Assembly (NCBI RefSeq): GCF_000203815.1
Contig: NW_004457729.1
Coordinates: forward strand, 1,488,674-1,552,673
From: Cavenderia fasciculata
Lineage: Eukaryota; Evosea; Eumycetozoa; Acytosteliales; Cavenderiaceae
Length of the DNA: 64,000 nucleotides
Direction of reading: 5' to 3'
The notes beneath the pieces are model-generated. The model was given only the letters and a program-made list of their open reading frames with translations. It had not been told where the DNA came from and did no database searches. How positions within the stretch are numbered: position 1 is the stretch's first letter; the number at the start of each line of letters is the position of its first letter. Position numbers and translations under genes: made by a program. Of the stretch, positions 10,966 through 20,920 are shown in pieces.

Positions 10966-12250
10966 TTGCGAGTATCCAGAGTGGTATGCAAGGCGATCCA
11001 ATGTCACCGAAGCTATTTTCCCTCATCGCCGAGCCATTGGAGAGAAGGAAAATTAATGACGACGTCGGGTTATACAATCGATGGCAAAGACTCCAGTCTC
11101 TCTGTGCTCCCATGGCCAGCTTTTGGAATCCAAACAGCAAAAGCTCTTGTCCATCTGAACTGGATAAAGCTACTCCAGTTGGCTGACATTTGCCAAAAAC
11201 GATACCTCGGTTTGGTTTGGTACCACATCTTGTTTTGTTGTTGGCCGACTGATTGTTAAATAAATAAATAAATAAACTATTCAACTTTAACTTGATCTAA
11301 TACACATATGCTACAGTAGTTATCGAATACTGTAGGCACATAGTCTGATGAGAAGCTCTTATAGTAGTATATGATATCACCAGACAAGTCTTGCCAACTG
11401 CACAGCCACCAACTACTACACATTTAATTGCTTGCATGATTATTATATTTTTGATTGTTATTATTATTATTTGCTACTTGATACAACCAATGAATTAGTA
11501 TTATTTTTGATGCAAACTCTACGCAGACAATGAGTTATTACCAACACTTGAGAGAAAAGAATAGATATCACTATTCAAGGTGGTTCTTGATTCCAATAGA
11601 TTGAACTAAAACGTTTTAGTTCAATCTATTGGAATCAAGAACCACCTTGACTGCACTTGGAATCTACCAATGAATGCACTAGTTGCTACCAAAGGGTCGA
11701 GATCTGGTTGGAAGTATGTAACCAAATGTCTCCCGCTCGTTAGGGGTGACTCTGTCGCCGCCATCGGTGTGTCGTGAGGCAAAGATGAATCTTCCAAGCA
11801 TTTGTTCTTTCAATGCAAGTAGACCACGCTTACCAGTGAAGACACTGAAAGAGGTTACTGCTGCCAACAACATTCCACCACCAGTTTGGGACATCACACT
11901 CCTCAACCTCCAACAAACTCCAATGACTATCAACTTGATCGCTGCAACACTCGAACGAATATGGTTCCGCGACGTAATGATCTACGTCACCAAAGAGATG
12001 AACCATTCACTGAACAATACCTGCGAGCTAGATTGCTAAATGATTTGTGACATATAATAAAAGTAAATTGGGACAAGACGTTAGAATTATGTAATCGATG
12101 GCATTTGGCTCTAATGAACCAAACCGATGAATCAGTAATACAATTACAACGAATTCAAACTATCATCTACTGTTTACAAGATCCACTTCTCATCCTCCTC
12201 ACCACCTTCATCCTCTTCCATTCTCTCTATATCTATCAATAATAATAATA
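10966..12250 (+). mobile_element. second decayed LINE copy, with insertion
   Basis: Bases 10985-11260 match the reverse transcriptase region of copy 1 with internal deletions (GDPMSPKLFSLIAEPLER is clear). An unrelated stretch of about 400 bp follows, including the palindrome. From about 11660 the C-terminal ORF2 sequence resumes (matching copy 1 near 10276) and continues past the point where copy 1 is deleted, with a His/Cys segment (KHLFFQC) and VNWDKTLELCNRWHLAL. The frame is broken in many places. Its 3' end (AACATTGAATA, then A-rich) matches copy 1. Confidence 0.8.
11575..11650. repeat. 76-bp perfect palindrome without spacer
   Basis: The 38-base left arm (11575-11612, ending GATTGAACTAAAAC) is followed directly by its exact reverse complement (11613-11650, beginning GTTTTAGTTCAATC). 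There is no mismatch and no loop spacer. It lies inside the non-LINE stretch that interrupts the second LINE copy. Confidence 0.95.
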
Positions 12251-12949
12251 TAATAATCAACTAAATAAAAATAACAACATTGAATAAAAAATACAAAATA
12301 AACTCCACGAGAAAAACAAAAAAAAAATAGTAGATTTATTTTTAGACAAACAACAATCCAACTATTAACCAAACTAAATACAATTCTATTTATTTATTTT
12401 TATACAACAAAGAAATCAATAAAGTTTAACCTTTGAAACATTCCAAAAGTCATGAATGAAGTGCCAAAATTTTATTTGATTCAAAACATGGATAAAAATA
12501 GAAATCAAGAATACATTTTAAAACTCTCGAGTTTTTGGTGCTAATGACATGATTTTAATGGAATTGGAACCACTAATTTGAATAAAACATTTGATGTGAT
12601 TTTTATGGTTTTTATTGGTCAAATCATTTGGTTTGTTTTTGATCACAATTTGATATAGAATTTTATGAAATGTAATTAAAATGTAACGCCTGAAGTTAAG
12701 AATGCAGAGATATCTAAAAAAAAGCCAAAGAACAAAACCTGAACATGGAAAGGGCAAAAGATTTCAAAACAAAAAAAAAACTGGTTGTTTTTTTCGACCA
12801 ACCATTAGGCATGTTTTGATGATCAGAATTTGATGGAAATTGATGAAACTTGGATAGAAATGTAGCCCTTGGCGTGGAGAATGCAGAGATGGCTAAATAA
12901 AAGCCAAAGAAAAAAACCTCGGAGGCAGCATAGATAACAGCAATACAAT
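12251..12949. other. intergenic with degenerate 105-bp direct repeat
   Basis: AT-rich. Two related segments of about 105 bp, 12636-12740 and 12811-12919, share GATCA.AATTTGAT, GAATGCAGAGAT and AAAGCCAAAGAA...AACCT in the same order with perhaps 25 percent difference. The second ends about 30 bp from the 3' end of tRNA-Ile. No coding sequence seen. Confidence 0.65.
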
Positions 12950-13022
12950 TGCTCATTGCAGGGATCGAACCTGCGACCGCGGCGTTATTAGCACCGTGCT
13001 CTACCGACTGAGCTAAACGAGC
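12950..13022 (-). tRNA. tRNA-Ile (AAU)
   Basis: Minus strand: acceptor GCTCGTT pairs with AATGAGC (one G-U). D arm GCTCAGTCGGTAGAGC; anticodon stem CGGTG/CGCCG with loop CTAATAA, giving AAU; T arm GCAGG TTCGATC CCTGC. Seventy-three bases, no intron. Confidence 0.92.
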
Positions 13023-13079
13023 AATTTTTCGATGATGTTGATATTCATTTTTCGCGTTTTCACGCGATTTTCCCACACT

Positions 13080-13130
13080 ACTACTCTTCCCGATAGGAGA
13101 GAACAGGAAAAGAATTACTTTAAAAAAAAA
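13080..13130. repeat. 51-bp exact dispersed repeat, copy 2
   Basis: Exact copy of 10869-10919. It lies 58 bp upstream of the 5' end of tRNA-Ile and shortly before the third LINE fragment. Confidence 0.9.
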
Positions 13131-13179
13131 CGATTTTCCCCCACAGAACCTTTTTAATCTAAAACCCTATTGTCAGAAT

Positions 13180-13680
13180 TTTGCATATCTCGCCCAAGAG
13201 CGGAGTGCACTCCATTGGACAAAGCGAGGCATCGGACTCTGGGACATGAACGTCAGACATGTTGCGCAAAAGGCTCCAATGATGAATCGTCCATCATTTC
13301 CTCATCGACCCTTCCAACAATCCCAATTCCGCAGGGTGTAGACCAACCATATACTCGTCGAGTACCTACGCCCAGGCACCCTCTCCAACAGTTCTTCATA
13401 CTTCCAAACATGTTGGGAAGCATGGTTTCAACTGTACCGTTCCACGCACGACAATGCATTCACCGAGTTTGCCCTACCTTCCAAAGCACATCTCTTCCAA
13501 GGAGGGACCAGACCAACCAAATACACCAATCGAATTAAAAAAAATCTACTCTGCTCTCCAACCAGACTACCAAAGGACAACCAAAAGACCGTTGTTCAAA
13601 GGGAGATAGAGGTTCTCTTTGGTACCAAATGAAGTAGCAATCGTTACCCAACGATTCAAAACTATAATCTATCTTGAATA
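13180..13680 (+). mobile_element. third LINE fragment, ORF2 C-terminal part
   Basis: One frame reads GIGLWDMNVRHVAQKA, which matches GLNLWDLNARFRAQKA of the first copy. It is followed by a degenerate C-terminal region. Only about 500 bp remain and the match is weaker than between copies 1 and 2, so this is an older or different subfamily. A-rich sequence follows at 13745-13760. Confidence 0.6.
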
Positions 13681-13819
13681 TCTCAAACTGATCGCAAACT
13701 TTAGCAAATTCTCTGTCGAGAGTTGAGAAAAAGTTCAATTTATTCAAAAAAAAAAAACAAAAAAGTTTAATGGTACATGTTATTAAAACTGCTCGTAAAG
13801 AGTATTTATAATCATGTAA

Positions 13820-14268
13820 TCTCATGCAAGAAAAAAGAAATCAGTAAAGAAAAAACCAGTATCTCCACAACAAAAACAAACATGTAGTACTAGTAGTATT
13901 GCTACTACTACAACACCTGCTGTTGATGTTGTCAATACAGCAGCAGTAGAGTCAACCAGTACTACAACAACACCAACACCACCCAAAACCAACTATAACA
14001 AAAAAGAAGGTGAGTATCAGTTGCTCGCGTAATCACGATCGTCATACTATATGCAGTACCTATAAACACACTGGCAAATGGCAAGATTGTCAAGTATGCA
14101 AAAAGGGAGCCACCAACGACCGAAGCCACGTATATTCATGGTGCCACCAACGAATACAACTTTGAAAAACTTAACCTAAAACCAATCGCTTTCCGTTGTG
14201 TCATGTGTAATCACACATCTACTCAAAATTTTGATTTCCCAACGATGGGTCCAAATGGTTTCTTGTAA
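13820..14268 (+). CDS. small protein with CxxC motif, start unresolved
   Basis: Two blocks, 13820-14009 and 14057-14268, join across a GTGAGT..ATGCAG intron into one frame. The N-terminal part is basic, then Thr-rich low complexity. The C-terminal part is ordinary protein: VPINTLANGKIVKYAKREPP, then IAFRCVMCNHTSTQNFDF ending FPTMGPNGFL. CVMCNH could be half a zinc site. No ATG lies in frame after the upstream stop (13817-13819), so the start must be in an upstream exon I cannot place, or the gene is 5'-damaged. It sits next to the LINE island. Family unknown. Confidence 0.5.
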
Positions 14269-14811
14269 TAACTATATAGATACTTGGTAAATATATAATT
14301 AGTTGAGAGGTATATAATAATAATAATATATAGATATATGAATATATAGATAGTAATAATGTCTTTAGATTAGATTGTAAATGATTATTTAATTATAATA
14401 ATAAAAGATGAATTAATGTTTATTGATTTCATTGGTCTTTTATAGTTTGTTGTTCGAGACGACTAACCGACAATAGTTTAGTCGTTAGTATTTTATCCAG
14501 CATACTTTCTATATTTGGCACCAGGATTAAGTATGTTGATAATTAGATGAAATATCATTGACTAATCATTGAACTGTACTTTAATTTACAATCTGAATCT
14601 AACATTTCTATTGTAAAAAATGTATTCCTTGTTAAAATAAAACTAAAAATAAAATAAAATACGCATAGATAGATAATAGTTTATATGATTATTTCAAAAA
14701 TAATAGAACAAAAAAAAAACGCGGGCTTTTTTGTAAAGAGTCAGTGACATACTCGAAAAAGAAGATATCTTTTTATTTATTTATTTATTTATATATGTAT
14801 ATAGTAAAGTA
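14269..14811. other. intergenic, no gene seen
   Basis: Very AT-rich. A small hairpin (ACGACTAA .. TTAGTCGT) lies near 14459-14486. A TTTA run and TATATATGTATATAG just precede the Nse3 start and are probably its promoter. Confidence 0.45.
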
Positions 14812-16032
14812 ATGTCACAAAGATTGGCATCACAAAGAGGAGGAGGAAAACCTGCAGCATCACAAAGAGGGAGAGGTGGTGTAACATCTACACCACAAAG
14901 AGGAGGAGGAGGAAGAGGAAGAAACATTGTCATTGAAGACGACGATGACTCTTCATCATCATCTTATGAAGAATCATCAGATGATGATTATGATAGTGAA
15001 GATTCAGATCAAGATCAAAAGAAAAGAAAGAGATCAGCACCTACAAGTATGAAGAGTAGATAGATAGATAGATAACTTTTATTTCAAGATTGACTGATTT
15101 TGATTTATTTTCCCTTTAGGAGGAGGTAAAACATCAACAACATCAACACAATCATCAAGATCATCACAAGCAAAGAAAAAGGCAAAATCAGGATCACAAG
15201 CAGAGATTGCATCAAAACTTACAGCAGAAGAGATTGAAAAGTTGATTGATGAATTTGTAAGATATGTATTGTTTTTGGATAGAAAGAGAACACCAATCAC
15301 TCGTGCTGAAATTGTTTCAAAAGTATTACCAAACTATAGAGATAGAAATTTAGTTTCTAAAGTTTTTCAAAATGTAAATATAGAAAGAAATCATTTGATC
15401 TATCTATTTATTTATTAATCTATTTATTTTTTATTTTTCTTTTAAAGGGAAAATATAAATTAAAATCAGTATTTGGATATGAATTAAAAGAAACAAAGAA
15501 AGATATGGGAGGCGTAAACAATGAAAAAGAGCCATCATTTTTTATTCTTTGTAATACATTGCCATTGGATTTATTGAATGAAATCAAATCAATTGATCCA
15601 GTGGTAAATGAAGTGGTTGAATTGTCAAACATGGAAAAGAGTCTATTGATTATCGTATTGGCAGTCATCCTACTAGAGAATGGAAAGTTTTTAGAGTCCA
15701 ACATTCTATATGAAAAAATTGCTCGTTTGGGATTCGAAGTTGGTAAACAACATCCCATCTTTGGTGAATGGGAAAAGGTTTTGGATAAACTAGTCAAAGA
15801 GGTTTATTTGACGAGAAAACAAGAAACCACCAAAGATGGTGATAAAATAGCTGTCTATCGTTTTGGACCTCGTTCATCGATTGAAACATCAAAAAGAAAA
15901 ATATTACGTGTCATTTCTGATGTCTATGGAAATGAAGGTGAAATTGATCCAATCTTATTAAAATCAATTGATCTTGATGATGATGATGAAAGTGAAAATG
16001 AAAATCAAAATAGAAATAATAATAATAATCAA

Positions 16033-16081
<49 letters not shown>

Positions 16082-16350
16082 GAAATAATCAAAATAATAA
16101 TGGTACATCAACAACAAATAATAGAATTCAAACAAGACAACAAACAAGAAAACAAGAATCATCAAGTGAAGAAGATTCAGATGTAACTGATGAATCATCA
16201 AGTGAAGAAGAATCACAACCAACAACAAGAAGATCAACTCAAACTAGAGGAGGAAATTCACAACAACAATCATCTCAATCATCTCAATCATCAAATAGAG
16301 GTAGAATCCCAGTAAGACAACAACAACAACCAATAAATAAAAGAAGATAA
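14812..16350 (+). CDS. nse3: MAGE-domain protein, SMC5/6 subunit Nse3 homologue
   Basis: Exons 14812 to about 15046 (or 15055; both GT donors keep the frame), 15120-15373 and 15448-16350. After a Gly/Arg- and acid-rich N-terminus and a KKRKRS basic stretch, residues from about 115 form a MAGE homology domain: IDEFVRYVLFLDRKRTPITR, a second block GKYKLKSVFGYELKE, then SLLIIVLAVILLENGKF and a winged-helix-like PIFGEWEKVLDKLVKEVYL. Protists generally have one MAGE protein, Nse3, which with Nse1 and Nse4 forms the SMC5/6 subcomplex in DNA repair; that role is inferred from the family. The C-terminus is an Asn run, then acidic serines and a Gln-rich basic tail. Convergent with the next gene, 65 bp apart. 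Confidence 0.82.
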
Positions 16351-16415
16351 AATATTTATTTATTAAACCAGTAAATATAAATCTTTTTGGTTTTGGTTGG
16401 TGCTAGTTTGATCAA

Positions 16416-17414
16416 CTAGAGTGTTTTTGAGTGTCTAAAACCAATTGAAAAGTTTGAATTAACCCCCCACTTGAAACGGTCACATTTGATCTTGCGGGTA
16501 ATACTGCCACGATTGTGGCTGATAAAATGTCTTGGTGGCAAGTATTCTGTTTTGGTAGAGTAGACAATGTCATTTGATTCTACGATACAGTTTGGAATAT
16601 GAGTGAGATCTAGACCTCCTTTAAGCTTATCAAATGCGAGCAGGATCATTTTGAACGTTTGGCCGTTGATAGGATAGTTGTTGTTGTTGTTGTTGCCTAC
16701 TACCTTGTTCAACTTGATACCATCATTGGCAGATTGACTTTCAATGTTGTATGTCTCGCTTTGATCACGATACACTGATGCAATCACAACAGTGGTGTGT
16801 TCCCATTTGATGGGTGACGTATCATCACGAACCAGAGTACCAGACAACTTTAATTTCCATAAAGTCCTAATTCCATTCTCAGTGACAACATCTGGACCTG
16901 AAAGAAGGACCATTTTCATTCCTTGCAATTCGTCGTCGGTAAACTCGTAAGAGACAACAACCTTAAGAGAAGCAGCCCTCTTTTTTGACTTGGATCTAAC
17001 AGCAGGATTCTTTTTTGGTACCACTCTGCTTTCAATATTACAATTGTCTTGAACCAACAGAATATTGTCAGATGGTAAACTCTTGCCGATTAATGAATTC
17101 TCCAACAATTGTGACAAAGCATCAGAATACGAGTTACAAGGACTTGACGACAGAGCTGATGACTGGGACGATGACACCAACGATGATTGAAAACCCTTAT
17201 AGAAAGAATTTCTTAATGCCAAATGCGAAATCAGAGCTGTTGATATTGAAAGACTAAATTGACTTTTAACATCACATGTTAGGTTGTTGAGTTGTTGTTG
17301 TTGTTGTTGTTGTTCTTGTTGTTCTTGTTGTTTCAATTGCTCTGTTTGTTCAATTAACTCTATTACTTGACGAGCATCCATATTCATAATAACATCCATA
17401 AGATCTTGTGACAT
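16416..17414 (-). CDS. poly-Q nuclear-type protein, short paralogue (possibly CudA-like)
   Basis: A single exon of 332 residues: a short N-terminus, a Gln tract (residues 28-41), a Ser-rich region, a basic patch (RSKSKKRA) and a conserved C-terminal domain from about residue 160. That domain matches the gene at 19142-20920: LWKLKLSGTLVRDDTSPIKW versus PWRLKLSGSFVRKDGSPIKW, SETYNIESQSAN versus SETYNIENQSAN, and FKWGVNSNFSIGFRHSKT versus IKWGKSNNFSMALRNRKT. It stops where the paralogue goes on for about 75 more residues. The layout suggests a DNA-binding regulator; the CudA family is a possible match from memory only. The upstream region has TATATATAAATATATAAAT near 17480. Confidence 0.75.
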   Translation of the reverse strand: MSQDLMDVIMNMDARQVIELIEQTEQLKQQEQQEQQQQQQQLNNLTCDVKSQFSLSISTALISHLALRNSFYKGFQSSLVSSSQSSALSSSPCNSYSDALSQLLENSLIGKSLPSDNILLVQDNCNIESRVVPKKNPAVRSKSKKRAASLKVVVSYEFTDDELQGMKMVLLSGPDVVTENGIRTLWKLKLSGTLVRDDTSPIKWEHTTVVIASVYRDQSETYNIESQSANDGIKLNKVVGNNNNNNYPINGQTFKMILLAFDKLKGGLDLTHIPNCIVESNDIVYSTKTEYLPPRHFISHNRGSITRKIKCDRFKWGVNSNFSIGFRHSKTL

Positions 17415-17660
17415 TTTTGAAAAATATTAAAAAGATTAAAGATTGATTTATAAAAAGCAATTGTAGCGATGATATATATAAATATATAAATAAGTGATGA
17501 TTGAGATTTATTATTTGTAGTGGTATATAAAAATATAAGTAACGATTTTTTGGTTTGAAATTTAATCAATTGAACTTGGATGAGATTGTGTTGTTCAACT
17601 TTGTAAAATAAAAAAAAATTTGATTTGAATCAATTTGAAATGATGTCCCCCTCATAATAA

Positions 17661-18571
17661 TCAAGCCATTTTATTTAAGCCTTTTTTTTTTGGGTTTGGC
17701 AAATTTTTTTTTGTTTGACCAACAACATGCCAAATTTGGTTGTGGGTTTTAAGATTACCATTTGACGATTTAAATCGTAATTGTACCCTTGTCACTTCAA
17801 ATCTTTTGATGTGAGAAAAAACATTCTCGATGATGATCCTAATGCTTATGAGTCTTTTGCTTGCTTTTTTCAAAACAGGATCTTCCTCTTCTTCTTCTTC
17901 TTGTGCTTCTTCTTCCTCTGCCTCTTCTTCATCTTCTTCCTCTGCCTCTTCTTCATCTTCATCATCATCACCTTTTGTTTTTTGTTTCTTTAATGATCTC
18001 TTTGGAATAGGAGTAGAGGGTTTGGCCAATTTAAATTTGACTGTTTATAGAATTATTAGAATGGATTGAATGTACTATAAATATACTATATATTACTTAC
18101 TTTCTGCAACATCTTTCCATGATTTGGTTGAGAGTGAAATGAGGCACGAGTATGAACAAAAATGATATTTGTAGTCAAAAGTATCGCTGATGTTTAATGG
18201 TCGGAACCAACACCCATTTAGGGTACCCAACATTGATTTGATATGGCATGCTTGGCGCAGTGAGCACATTTATCCGATTTGCCAGCGCTAACTGGCTTTG
18301 GATCTGTAGATACTCCAAAGTAGTTGTTCAGAATAGATTGCAAAAGAGTATCTTTCAAATGGTCTGGTTTGCATAGGGTCATTTGTCGTCCATATTTTAA
18401 TACCACTATTACCCTATATCGAACCCTTTGCATGCCTGGGTACATTTCTTTGTTTGGAAAAGTGAAGGAAAAGACTTTGTAGGCAAAGAAACAAATATCT
18501 TCCATTGGCTCGTTTTCAACGAAAATTGTTTTTGCCCAAGGTATTGGAATTTGGAAATCTACTATTGTCAT
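17661..18571 (-). pseudogene. zinc-finger/transposase-derived gene with one frameshift
   Basis: Starts at 18571 (MTIVDFQIPIPW). The first frame ends with a zinc-like KCAHCAKHAISNQC near 18232. The sequence goes on in another frame with GTLNGCWFRPLNISDTFDYK and HFCSYSCL, an FCS/MYM-like finger. An intron follows (GTAAGT at 18100 to ACAG at 18041). The last exon (18040-17661) has a long Glu/Asp tract, then IRIIIENVFSHIKRF and THNQIWHVVG, which resemble the last helix of DDE (Harbinger/IS5-type) transposases with their final Glu. The first two catalytic Asp are absent. I cannot bridge the frame break with an intron, so it is a pseudogene, or a sequencing error hides an intact, perhaps domesticated, gene. 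It sits between two paralogues. Confidence 0.6.
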
Positions 18572-18577
18572 TTTTAT

Positions 18578-18694
<117 letters not shown>

Positions 18695-18753
18695 GGTTAC
18701 GAGTACCATTACAATAATTAATTGAAACAAATAATAGTCAATAATATAATTAA

Positions 18754-19026
18754 TTAATTCATAATAATTTGGAGTATTTGTGTACGAAATGGAACTTCTC
18801 TTGCTTGACTTGAAAATGAAATGTTGGCAACCACTTGTACACCTTGGAAATTATCAGTCTGCTGTAATGTATAGACTGCAAGCGTCAAATCATCACTCTT
18901 TGATAGATTAAAAGTCTAATTACTAGTAAGCAACTCTTTTAATACATTTCCATCGATATTTAATTCTTCTGATGCCAATTCAAAATCAAATGTAATCCCA
19001 TCAATATCAAATATATTATCAGTGAT
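18754..19026 (-). pseudogene. gene relic with one in-frame stop
   Basis: One minus-strand frame reads like ordinary protein: ITDNIFDIDGITFDFELASE, then NIDGNVLKELLTSN, a TAG, then LSKSDDLTLAVYTLQQTDNF and GVQVVANISFSSQAREVPF, ending at TAA (18754). There is no start and no fitting splice acceptor upstream. I take it as the 3' remnant of a lost gene, possibly a former third member of this locus. I do not recognise the family. Confidence 0.45.
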
Positions 19027-19141
19027 TTATAAGATATTTTTGAACACCTCATACTTTTAGATGAGAATAATATAAATACAACAATGTAGTTATTTACTTT
19101 GTTAAACATTTATTTATTTAATTATTTATGAATTATTAATT

Positions 19142-20920
19142 TTAAAAATCAAAAGAAGATTCAGACCAAGTTTGAGATCCATCCCTTTGAGAATAATAAC
19201 CAGTCACCAAGCTATGATTTTTGTATTGATTTGGAACAGAGAGATAACCAGAAAGCTTTTTACTAAGGGTTGGGGTGAGACGAGTCTTTTCAACCTCGGT
19301 GACCCAGAAATCAATCTTGCCAGTTTTTCTATTTCTCAAAGCCATGGAAAAGTTGTTGGACTTGCCCCACTTGATACGGTTGCAGTTGAATTTGTAAGTG
19401 ATAGAGTCATGAGTGATAAAATTGCTTGGCAACTGGTCGGCAGATACCCTCTCGATAGAGACAATGGTGGGTGGTAACATGTTTTTGGTGTTGGCCAAGT
19501 AGGTAATGTCATCAGACTCGATGAAGCAGTTGGGAATGGGAACGTAGAGTCCGTTGAACTTGTCATAGGCTGCAAGGCACAACCTGAACGTTTGAACATT
19601 TGGACTACCTTGAGAGGCACGGCTACGACTACGTACTGCCTTGGTCACCTTGATACCCTTGATGTTGACAGACCCGTCATCCATAACATTAGCAGATTGG
19701 TTTTCAATGTTGTAAGTCTCGCTGTGATCAGGATGCACCGATGCATTCACAACAATATGTTGCCATTTGATAGGTGACCCGTCCTTACGAACAAACGAAC
19801 CAGATAACTTTAATCTCCAAGGATTCATGTTTCCATTCTCTACTGCAACATTGGCACTTGATAAAAGGGTCATAATCATTCCTTGTGATTGGTTGGCAGC
19901 AGCAACAAATTTGGGTGTTGACTTGGCGACTGGTTTTTTCTTTTGTTGTTGTTGTTGTTTTGGAGAAACCACCTTTTTTGGTACACTCTTTTTAGTAACT
20001 CTAGGTGATACTGGAACAATGTCTTCACTTTCAGATTCTTCATTTTCAGATGAAAAAGAAGAAAAGGGAGAAGAAGAATAGTCTGATCCAGCGGGTGACT
20101 TTGGTGATGATGGCAATAACTCCATTGGTAGCAATGGATGTTGTTGACCAAAAGCATTGGCATTGGCATCTACAAGAGCTTCAAAGACTGTAACAGTGTT
20201 TGGTTGAGTGTTTGCATAGTCTGCAATCAAAATGTCTTCTTCTTGTTGTTGTTGGGAGCAAACACTTAACAACATGTTGTCAGATGGAACAGAAATGTTG
20301 TCAGATGGAACAGGCATAGAGATTGGTGCAACCAACATTGGTGAGGAAGCCACCGAGGAAGAGGACCAAGGAGATGACTGGACTGATGATTGCGATGACG
20401 ACAATGACGACTTTCCAACAACATCCAAAGAATAACAATTATTAAAGTCCATTGGAAGAAGTGAAGTCAACCCTTGGCTTGAAAAAAATTGAATAACATC
20501 TTGTTGTTCTTTTTGTTGTGAAATAAAAGAAGAAGAAGAAGAAGAAAGAGTTGGTGTTGTTGGTGTTTGATAATTTAATAAATTGTGACTAAAGTTTCTT
20601 AGACTGAGATCACTTTGGGTGTTGATAGTACTACTACAAGGGAACAAACATCCAATTAAAGTTGGATTGTTTGTCATAAAATGTTGTGTATAAACATTTT
20701 GAATTGGTTGTTGTTGTTGTTGTTGTTGGAGTTGTTGTTGTTGTTGTTGTTCTTGTTGTTGTTGTTGTTGTTGTTGTATTGGTTGTTGTTGGAGTTGTAG
20801 TTGTAGTTGTAGTTGTTGTTGTTGTTGGTTATGTTGGAGTTGTTGTAATAATTGCAATTGTTGTTGCAATTGTTGTTGCAATTGTTGTACTTGTTGACTA
20901 GCATCAATATCAGTTGACAT
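19142..20920 (-). CDS. poly-Q nuclear-type protein, long paralogue (possibly CudA-like)
   Basis: A single exon of 592 residues. The first 75 residues are mostly Gln (CAA and CAG) mixed with Leu. A Ser-rich linker, an acidic patch (SENEESESEDI) and a basic KKSVPKKVVSPKQQQQQKKK follow. The conserved domain starts near residue 345 (GMIMTLLSSANVAVENGNMN) and includes WRLKLSGSFVRKDGSPIKWQ, CFIESDDITYLANTKNMLPP and NRIKWGKSNNFSMALRNRKT. A tail of about 75 residues (KIDFWVTEVEKTRLTP...) is absent from the shorter paralogue. Poly-Q, acidic and basic regions plus a conserved globular domain suggest a transcription regulator. Both paralogues share the SP(I/I)KW...SETYNIE core, so they arose by duplication. 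Confidence 0.8.
   Translation of the reverse strand: MSTDIDASQQVQQLQQQLQQQLQLLQQLQHNQQQQQLQLQLQLQQQPIQQQQQQQQEQQQQQQLQQQQQQQPIQNVYTQHFMTNNPTLIGCLFPCSSTINTQSDLSLRNFSHNLLNYQTPTTPTLSSSSSSFISQQKEQQDVIQFFSSQGLTSLLPMDFNNCYSLDVVGKSSLSSSQSSVQSSPWSSSSVASSPMLVAPISMPVPSDNISVPSDNMLLSVCSQQQQEEDILIADYANTQPNTVTVFEALVDANANAFGQQHPLLPMELLPSSPKSPAGSDYSSSPFSSFSSENEESESEDIVPVSPRVTKKSVPKKVVSPKQQQQQKKKPVAKSTPKFVAAANQSQGMIMTLLSSANVAVENGNMNPWRLKLSGSFVRKDGSPIKWQHIVVNASVHPDHSETYNIENQSANVMDDGSVNIKGIKVTKAVRSRSRASQGSPNVQTFRLCLAAYDKFNGLYVPIPNCFIESDDITYLANTKNMLPPTIVSIERVSADQLPSNFITHDSITYKFNCNRIKWGKSNNFSMALRNRKTGKIDFWVTEVEKTRLTPTLSKKLSGYLSVPNQYKNHSLVTGYYSQRDGSQTWSESSFDF

Noticed and set aside
20674-20907. Poly-Asn and poly-Val open frames
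   Set aside because: Other frames of the CAA/CAG tract coding for Gln in the long paralogue.
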